DNA of 10,670 nucleotides, from positions 1-10,670 of the forward strand of contig JAKIUH010000119.1 in assembly GCA_021647685.1 (NCBI GenBank), written 5' to 3'. The notes below the pieces were generated by a model. It was given only the letters and a program-made list of their open reading frames with translations, made no database searches and had not been told where the DNA came from. The first letter of the stretch is position 1. Each line of letters opens with the position of its first letter. This document shows positions 5,733 to 10,670 of this stretch, in pieces. Source of the stretch: Bacteroidales bacterium. GTDB lineage: Bacteria > Bacteroidota > Bacteroidia > Bacteroidales > NBLH01. The position numbers were made by a program, and so were the translations under genes.

Positions 5733-6962
5733 ATGAATAAAATTATATTTACAATATTACTATTTAACTTACTTTCAATTGCTTTTGCTCAGGATTTTAA
5801 ACTTGAAGCAAAACTCGAAAAAATAGATGAAAGCGGATTTTATAAAATTAAGCTTTCGCCTGAACTAATTTCGGCTATGGAAAATTTTCCTGCCGATATA
5901 CGTATTTTTGATGAAGAAAATAATGAAATACCGTATATATTCAAAAACTATGAAGATAGTAAATTGGCAGAAACTTTAAAGTATCGTAAATTTCAATATT
6001 CAAAAATTAAAACAAGCAATAAGCATAAAGTTATAAGTATTGTTAACAATAAAAACAAAATCTTTTCACGTTTCTATATCTTATACAAAAACGGACAAAA
6101 TGCTTATAATTTAAAATTGTATGGAGGCAACGAAAAAAATAAACTAAAAGAGATTGCTACAACAGCTAAAACTTTAAGATATAACAATCTTGGAGAAATT
6201 TTAGAACTTATTGATTTTCAACCGTGTAAGTATAAATATTATAGAATACAAATAGATAAATATTCGACAAAATATCCACAAATTTCAAAATTTGGATATA
6301 TTGAAAGTACAATTCCCGGAAAAGCTTATTTAAAATTGGAAAATCCCGATATCACACAAAATGATATTAAAGATAAGAAAATAAGCAGAATTAAAATTTC
6401 TTATGATTCTCCGCAAAGTATTGATATGATTAATATTAACATTAGTAATATTGACTTCTATTATAGAAATACACGTATTCAAATTAAGGACAGTGCAGTT
6501 CATAAAAAAAAGAAAAACTATTATTATCGTACACTAAAAAGTTTTAAACTAAACTCAGACTGTATGCCTATTGTTTTACTTAACAACTTTAGAGCAAAAA
6601 CTTTTTATCTTGAAATAGAAAATAAGGACAATACTGCATTAAGAGTAGATAGTATTGAATGTTATCAAAAAAAATATTATTTGATTACAAAATTAGAGAA
6701 AGACAAAAAATACTTTTTGCGCGTAGGAAATGCACAAACGCAAAAACCGGAATACGATTTACAATATTTTACCGATAAAATACCAAAGCATTTAAAAGTA
6801 GCTGAAATTACCGGAATAAGTCAAATAAATTATCTTAAAAATGTTGAAAATAAAGGTTTTCAGCCGGATAAAAAAATTATTTGGATAGTAATTATCCTAA
6901 TTGCCGGAATTCTTTTATACATCACATTGCGTATGCTGAATAAAACGGATAATATTAATTAA
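5733..6962 (+). CDS. secreted, C-terminally anchored protein, probable DUF3999 family
   Basis: The 409-residue protein starts with a signal peptide: MNKIIF, a hydrophobic core, and a probable cut after AFA at residue 19, before QDF. One membrane helix at about 382-399 precedes a short basic cytoplasmic tail. Everything between would face the periplasm and looks beta-rich, with many Lys, Asn and Tyr. The N-terminal 'YKIKLSPELISAM..FPADIRIFDEENNEIPYIF' region (about 37-69, cited in part) resembles the DUF3999 opening, where a strand motif DlRifD..g.eiPY is typical. DUF3999 proteins have the same signal-peptide-plus-C-terminal-helix plan and are often encoded beside DUF2339 proteins, as here. 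Function is unknown; a periplasmic partner of the DUF2339 protein is the natural inference. The family assignment rests on weak similarity and context. No own promoter is seen, so co-transcription with the upstream gene is likely. Confidence 0.72.
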   Translation: MNKIIFTILLFNLLSIAFAQDFKLEAKLEKIDESGFYKIKLSPELISAMENFPADIRIFDEENNEIPYIFKNYEDSKLAETLKYRKFQYSKIKTSNKHKVISIVNNKNKIFSRFYILYKNGQNAYNLKLYGGNEKNKLKEIATTAKTLRYNNLGEILELIDFQPCKYKYYRIQIDKYSTKYPQISKFGYIESTIPGKAYLKLENPDITQNDIKDKKISRIKISYDSPQSIDMININISNIDFYYRNTRIQIKDSAVHKKKKNYYYRTLKSFKLNSDCMPIVLLNNFRAKTFYLEIENKDNTALRVDSIECYQKKYYLITKLEKDKKYFLRVGNAQTQKPEYDLQYFTDKIPKHLKVAEITGISQINYLKNVENKGFQPDKKIIWIVIILIAGILLYITLRMLNKTDNIN

Positions 6963-7092
6963 ACAGTTTTTTTAAGCTAAACATTTAAATTAAAAATCTA
7001 TTCCGGTGCAATTTTCGATTTTTAGGTTCAATATTGATTTTCAGTTACTTTATTCACCCTAAATTGATTTTCTCAAATTAAATAAAAATGTA

Positions 7093-7100
7093 TAAATTTG
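7093..7100 (+). promoter_or_regulatory. -7 promoter element for the TPR gene
   Basis: TAAATTTG exactly fits TAnnTTTG and is followed by C, as in many Bacteroidota promoters. The -33 region has only a TTTT run near 7068-7071. Transcription would begin near 7107, giving a leader of about 16 bases before the ATG at 7123. This also argues against the in-frame TTG at 7114 as the start. Confidence 0.55.
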
Positions 7101-7122
7101 CAGCCTAAAGTATTTGTTATCT

Positions 7123-8538
7123 ATGGAAGAAAATTTTGAGGGATATAATGAAGAAGTTGCGGCAAGTGTTAGTCGCTATAGAAATATGCTTAAAAATAAA
7201 GACAGCTATTATTTTGATGTTTTTGAATTTGAGTATATTATCGATTTCTTCATGGATAAAAATGACTTTAAAGCTGCAGGAAAAGCCACAGATTATGCAC
7301 TAAATCAGCATCCGCATTCAATAGAATTACAAATTAAAAAATCGCAAATACTTATTAATCAAGGCTTTCCGCTCAAAGCTTTAAGACTTTTAGAGCGGAT
7401 TGAAAAAATTGAATCATCAAATCATACGGTTTTCTATTTGCAAGGAGCTGTTTATTCATCATTAGGCAATATTAATAAAGCAATTGAACTTTTTGAACTT
7501 TCCTTAAGTTTAATCTTTGAAATCAAAGAAGACTTGCTCTATAATATAGCCATGACCTTTAAACAAGTAGGGCGCTATGATTTATCGAATAAGTATTTGT
7601 TAAAACTTTACAGAATAAGTCCCGATGATGATTCTGCATTGTATGAACTGGCTAATAATTACCAAAAATTAGAAGAATACGAGCAAAGCATTCGATTTTA
7701 TAAAGAATATATTGCACAAAATCCCTTTTCATCAACTGTATGGTTTAATTTGGGACGTATATATCAAAATCTTGAAAAACATGAATTGGCAGTGCAAGCT
7801 TTTGAGTATGTAATTGCCATTGAACCGGATTATAAAGCAGCATATTTTCAAAAAGGCATTAGTTTATATGAAAAAGAAGAATATGTGGAAAGCATTAGCA
7901 TTTTTGAAGATTATCTTGAATTAGACAACGAAGATACAGAAACACTTTTTCATATTGGGGAAATTTATGCTAAACTGTTTGATTATCAAAAAGCAATAGA
8001 ATATTACGATAAAGTATTGGCTTTGGATAATGAGTTTGAAGATGCATGGTTTTCAAAAGCAGTTATATTATACGAACAGGGAAAATATGTTGATGCACTT
8101 TACTATTTGAAAAAAGCAATAAATCTTGAAGATGAAGATCCTGATTTTTGGAATCTTTCAGCAATAATTTGTCGAAAACTTGACTTTATTGATGAGGCAG
8201 AAAAAGCTTTTAAAAAAACAATTGAACTTGACAATAGCAATCCCAATATATGGATAGAATATTCTAAAATTAACTTTGGGCACACCAAAATATATAAAAC
8301 AATAAATATTTTGAGCGAAGCCAATGAACTTTTTGAAGATAATGCAGAGATAAATTTTCGCTTAGCAGCCTACCTTGCATTAATTCACAATTTTGATGCA
8401 GCAAAACTTCATTTAAAACAAGCCTTACAACAAGATGTTACTAAATTACCTGCTTTCCGTTCGATTTATACACAAAAAAATGAATCTATTGAAGATTTGA
8501 TTAGCCAATTTCTTGGAACGGAACAAACTAAAAATTAG
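7123..8538 (+). CDS. tetratricopeptide repeat (TPR) protein
   Basis: Starting at the ATG at 7123 the product is 471 residues, almost wholly helical repeats. At least ten 34-residue TPR units are visible, clearest at about 205-236 (WFNLGRIYQNLEKHELAVQA), 239-270, 273-304 (LFHIGEIYAKLFDYQKAIEY), 307-338 and 341-372, each with the G/A-Y-A pattern and an acidic or Pro-containing turn. There is no signal peptide or membrane segment, so it should be a cytoplasmic protein-protein interaction scaffold; its partners cannot be read from the sequence. The overall charge is strongly acidic. An in-frame TTG at 7114 could add three residues, but the ATG sits better behind the promoter at 7093-7100. It precedes the DUF368 and aroE genes, with a 138-bp gap holding a hairpin and a second promoter-like motif, so it may be its own transcription unit. 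Confidence 0.92.
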   Translation: MEENFEGYNEEVAASVSRYRNMLKNKDSYYFDVFEFEYIIDFFMDKNDFKAAGKATDYALNQHPHSIELQIKKSQILINQGFPLKALRLLERIEKIESSNHTVFYLQGAVYSSLGNINKAIELFELSLSLIFEIKEDLLYNIAMTFKQVGRYDLSNKYLLKLYRISPDDDSALYELANNYQKLEEYEQSIRFYKEYIAQNPFSSTVWFNLGRIYQNLEKHELAVQAFEYVIAIEPDYKAAYFQKGISLYEKEEYVESISIFEDYLELDNEDTETLFHIGEIYAKLFDYQKAIEYYDKVLALDNEFEDAWFSKAVILYEQGKYVDALYYLKKAINLEDEDPDFWNLSAIICRKLDFIDEAEKAFKKTIELDNSNPNIWIEYSKINFGHTKIYKTINILSEANELFEDNAEINFRLAAYLALIHNFDAAKLHLKQALQQDVTKLPAFRSIYTQKNESIEDLISQFLGTEQTKN

Positions 8539-8546
8539 ATTTGAAT

Positions 8547-8569
8547 TTATAACAAAGCCTTGTTTATAA
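8547..8569. terminator. hairpin just after the TPR gene, possible 3'-end or terminator structure
   Basis: TTATAACAA (8547-8555) pairs with TTGTTTATAA (8560-8569) except for one bulged T; the loop is AGCC. It begins eight bases after the TPR stop. The stem is AT-rich and no T-run follows, so termination is uncertain. Its design (one-base bulge, four-base loop, just past a stop) echoes the hairpin at 5610-5643. Confidence 0.4.
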
Positions 8570-8607
8570 CTATTAAGGAATAAATAGTGCTAATTGTTAA
8601 TAATTAT

Positions 8608-8615
8608 TATATTTG
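8608..8615 (+). promoter_or_regulatory. possible -7 promoter element for the DUF368-aroE pair
   Basis: TATATTTG followed by C matches TAnnTTTG. No good TTTG lies 19 bases upstream; the nearest TTG (8594-8596) is only 11 bases away. Transcription would start near 8622, about 55 bases before the ATG at 8677. Confidence 0.45.
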
Positions 8616-8676
8616 CGAATAAATAATACTAGTTTTGCAAATTGTTTAACAACAAAATTTATTAAAGAATTTCTGA

Positions 8677-9624
8677 ATGCAAAGATCAATAAAAGACTAT
8701 ATAATTATTCTACTAAAAGGCGCTGCAATGGGAGCTGCCGATGTTGTCCCCGGTGTCTCAGGCGGCACAATCGCTTTCATATCAGGTATTTACGAGGAAT
8801 TAATAGAATCTATTAAATCTATTAACCTTTCAAGTGTTAAACATTTATTTTCAAAAGGATTTAAGCAATTTTGGACAGAAATAAATGGAAGCTTCTTGGC
8901 AAGTTTACTTTTCGGGATAGCTCTCAGTATTTTTTCCTTAGCAAAACTTTTGCACTTTCTTTTAGATGAATACCCAATACTGATTTGGTCATTTTTCTTT
9001 GGTTTAATAGTAGCTTCCGCCATTTATGTTGCTCAAAGAATTACCGAGTGGGATTATAAAACCATTCTCGGTATTATTGCAGGTACTGTAATTTCCTTTT
9101 TTATTACCGAAATTACTCCTGCTCCGGCTGTTAATACCAGTCCTTATTGGTTTGTTTTTCTTTCAGGCATGATTGCTATATGTGCAATGATTTTACCCGG
9201 TATCTCCGGCAGTTTTATATTATTGCTTATGGGACAATACCGCTTTATCATCTCGGCAGTTAATGATTTAAAAATTAGTTATCTGATTACCTTTGGGCTT
9301 GGAGCTGCAATTGGTTTGATTAGTTTCTCAAATGTGCTGTCATGGCTGTTAAAGCGTTTTCATAATATTACCATTGCATTTTTAGCCGGCTTTATGATTG
9401 GTTCATTGAACAAAGTTTGGCCATGGAAACATGTTTTGGAAGAAACCGTGATTAATAATAAATTACAGCCAATTTCATTAGAAAATGTATTGCCGGATGC
9501 ATTTTTTCAATTAACCGGAAAAGATCCGCAAACACTCTATGCGGTACTCATGGCAATTAGCGGATTTTTAGTAATTTTCTTACTGGAAAATGCATTTAGT
9601 CGTTTGCAGCAGGTAAAAAAGTGA
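8677..9624 (+). CDS. DUF368 family, PopT-like undecaprenyl-phosphate translocase
   Basis: The 315-residue integral membrane protein carries the DUF368 signature near its N-terminus: KGAAMGAADVVPGVSGGT at residues 14-31, followed by GIYEELI at 37-43. A second, related motif, LPGISGS (173-179) before FILLLMGQY, marks the internal inverted duplication typical of the family. About eight to ten hydrophobic segments are visible. DUF368 proteins (PopT) and DedA-type proteins (UptA) have been shown to return the lipid carrier undecaprenyl phosphate across the inner membrane for reuse in peptidoglycan and surface glycan synthesis; this is family knowledge applied by homology. Both motif regions are intact, so it should be functional. 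The ATG at 8677 places the signature at the usual distance from the N-terminus. aroE begins 13 bases after its stop, so the two are probably one operon. Confidence 0.93.
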   Translation: MQRSIKDYIIILLKGAAMGAADVVPGVSGGTIAFISGIYEELIESIKSINLSSVKHLFSKGFKQFWTEINGSFLASLLFGIALSIFSLAKLLHFLLDEYPILIWSFFFGLIVASAIYVAQRITEWDYKTILGIIAGTVISFFITEITPAPAVNTSPYWFVFLSGMIAICAMILPGISGSFILLLMGQYRFIISAVNDLKISYLITFGLGAAIGLISFSNVLSWLLKRFHNITIAFLAGFMIGSLNKVWPWKHVLEETVINNKLQPISLENVLPDAFFQLTGKDPQTLYAVLMAISGFLVIFLLENAFSRLQQVKK

Positions 9625-9637
9625 AATAAATACAGCA

Positions 9638-10411
9638 ATGGGTAAAGAGCAAAAACTTTTGGGCTTAATAGGCTATCCTTTATCTCATTCATTTTCGCGT
9701 GTCTATTTTCAAAAGAAATTTAGCCAAGATGCTAAACTTTCAAATTATGATTATTTAAATTTTCCGGTAAAACATATTAATGAACTTAATAATATAATTG
9801 CTCAGCACCCGCAATTAATTGGTTTTAATGTTACCATTCCGTATAAAGAACAAATTCTTGATTTTTTAGATGCCACAGATGAAATAGTAAAAAAGGTAAA
9901 AGCTGTAAATACGGTAAAAGTAGTAAAAGAAGATTCTGACACCTATAAATTATTTGGTTATAATACCGATGCTTATGGTTTTGAACAATCTATACTGCCA
10001 TTTTTAAAAAGGCATCATAATAAAGCATTAATTCTTGGAACAGGAGGTGCTTCAAAAGCAGTTGCTTATGTATTTAATAAACTTGAAATAGATTATCTAC
10101 ACATTTCGCGCAGCACAAGAAAAAGTAATATTATTACTTATGCAGATTTGAATAAAAAAATAATGGATGAATACCGTATAATAGTCAATACCACTCCTGT
10201 AGGAATGTATCCTAATATTCACTCTTTTCCGGCAATACCCTATAAATCTATAAACCATGAATTTTTATGTTATGATTTGGTTTATAATCCGGATAAAACA
10301 CAATTTTTAATTAAAGCCGAAGAAATGGGCGCAAGTATTGTAAACGGATATCAGATGTTGGTTTATCAAGCAGAAAAAGCATGGGAAATATTTACAGAGA
10401 ATAATTTTTAG
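9638..10411 (+). CDS. aroE: shikimate dehydrogenase (NADP+)
   Basis: AroE reduces 3-dehydroshikimate to shikimate with NADPH in the cytoplasm, the fourth step of the shikimate pathway to chorismate and the aromatic amino acids. The 257-residue product shows all key features: the substrate-binding GYPLSHSFS at 12-20, NVTIPYK at 64-70 with catalytic Lys70, AVNTV at 89-93, and YNTDAYGF at 108-115 with the catalytic-pair Asp111. The cofactor domain has GTGGASK at 134-140, SRS at 157-159, NTTPVGMYP at 184-192 and YNPDKTQFL at 216-224; NGYQMLVYQAEKAWEIF closes the C-terminus. Length is slightly short of the usual 265-285 residues, within family range. The ATG at 9638 lies 13 bases after the DUF368 stop, which implies co-transcription, although the two functions are not directly linked. 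Confidence 0.96.
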   Translation: MGKEQKLLGLIGYPLSHSFSRVYFQKKFSQDAKLSNYDYLNFPVKHINELNNIIAQHPQLIGFNVTIPYKEQILDFLDATDEIVKKVKAVNTVKVVKEDSDTYKLFGYNTDAYGFEQSILPFLKRHHNKALILGTGGASKAVAYVFNKLEIDYLHISRSTRKSNIITYADLNKKIMDEYRIIVNTTPVGMYPNIHSFPAIPYKSINHEFLCYDLVYNPDKTQFLIKAEEMGASIVNGYQMLVYQAEKAWEIFTENNF

Positions 10412-10644
10412 AAACTATTGATAAGTAGAAAGTTTACCCACGATCCTTTATTGTATATATTGCTGATTATTAACCATATAGACAGTTTTAATATATATTT
10501 TTTAATACCTGTATATTATTTGCTTTATCATTTTTTATTGTAAACTCATAAATTAATTCATAAAAATAAAAAAAAATATTGTATATTTATCAAGTCAATT
10601 TACCAATGATATTTTATCAAAAAATATTAAAATTAAAATAACAA
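10412..10644. other. AT-rich non-coding region after aroE
   Basis: No gene, RNA or convincing terminator is seen in these 233 bases. Long A and T runs dominate from about 10550. AGTTTAC (10431-10437) and GTAAACT (10540-10546) are inverted copies, but too short and distant to mean much. TATATTTA (10582-10589) is one base from the TAnnTTTG promoter element and could serve the gene starting at 10645, without a good -33 motif. Confidence 0.4.
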
Positions 10645-10670
10645 ATGAGTGACCAAAGTGTTACAAATCA
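10645..10670 (+). CDS. start of a gene running off the right edge, product unknown
   Basis: An ATG at 10645, preceded by the A-rich leader TTAAAATAACAA typical of starts in this genome, opens a frame reading MSDQSVTN before the window ends. Eight residues are too few to name a product. The call rests on the start context and on the long gap before it. Confidence 0.45.

Noticed and set aside
7114..7122. TTG start three codons upstream for the TPR protein
   Set aside because: The ATG at 7123 is a better codon and lies a sensible distance from the predicted transcription start.
8103..8324. Open frame on the minus strand inside the TPR gene
   Set aside because: It is antisense to clear TPR repeats, with no start context or family features of its own.
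8613..9023. Open frames overlapping the DUF368 start (8613-8816 plus, 8790-9023 minus)
   Set aside because: They run out of phase through the conserved DUF368 signature; the 8613 frame would start just after the promoter element and gives an implausible Arg/Cys-rich peptide.
10431..10546. Inverted 7-mers AGTTTAC and GTAAACT after aroE
   Set aside because: They are over 100 bases apart in very AT-rich DNA with no supporting structure, so chance is sufficient.

Overview
The window reads as chromosomal DNA of an AT-rich member of the Bacteroidota, probably an environmental Bacteroidales-like lineage. The reasons are promoter motifs of the TAnnTTTG (-7) type with TTTG near -33, starts without Shine-Dalgarno sequences, a MoxR/DUF58 pair of the kind that heads Bat-type aerotolerance loci, and a DUF368 gene next to aroE. 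The genus cannot be fixed from the sequence alone.

Layout. Positions 1-1960 (minus strand) hold a MoxR AAA+ ATPase, a small unrecognised 82-residue protein and the first 198 residues of a DUF58 protein, in that transcriptional order. The best promoter in the window (TTTG, 19 bases, TAAATTTG) lies just upstream of MoxR. Positions 2070-2184 hold a compact non-coding element with two hairpins and inverted GTAG feet, resembling a paired REP (BIME-like) element. It abuts the stop codon of a family 2 glycosyltransferase (2188-2931, minus). Positions 2932-3207 form a divergent intergenic region with another hairpin.

From 3208 all genes are on the plus strand: a large DUF2339 polytopic membrane protein, a secreted and membrane-anchored protein that looks like DUF3999, a TPR-repeat protein, a DUF368 (PopT-like) undecaprenyl-phosphate translocase, and shikimate dehydrogenase (aroE). 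After AroE come 233 bases of very AT-rich non-coding DNA and the first 26 bases of another gene at the right edge.

How the genes may work together. MoxR and DUF58 proteins are thought to act together as an ATPase plus von Willebrand A-fold partner in envelope or stress functions. DUF2339 and DUF3999 are recurrent neighbours, probably a membrane protein and its periplasmic partner, with no established job. DUF368 recycles the lipid carrier used for peptidoglycan and surface glycans. The glycosyltransferase also fits envelope work, whereas AroE is core aromatic amino-acid synthesis. Most genes are ordinary core genes. The less ordinary part is the intergenic DNA: two spacers are built largely of 8-bp tandem words around a hairpin, and one spacer carries the BIME-like element. 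No clear new defence or mobile system is visible.
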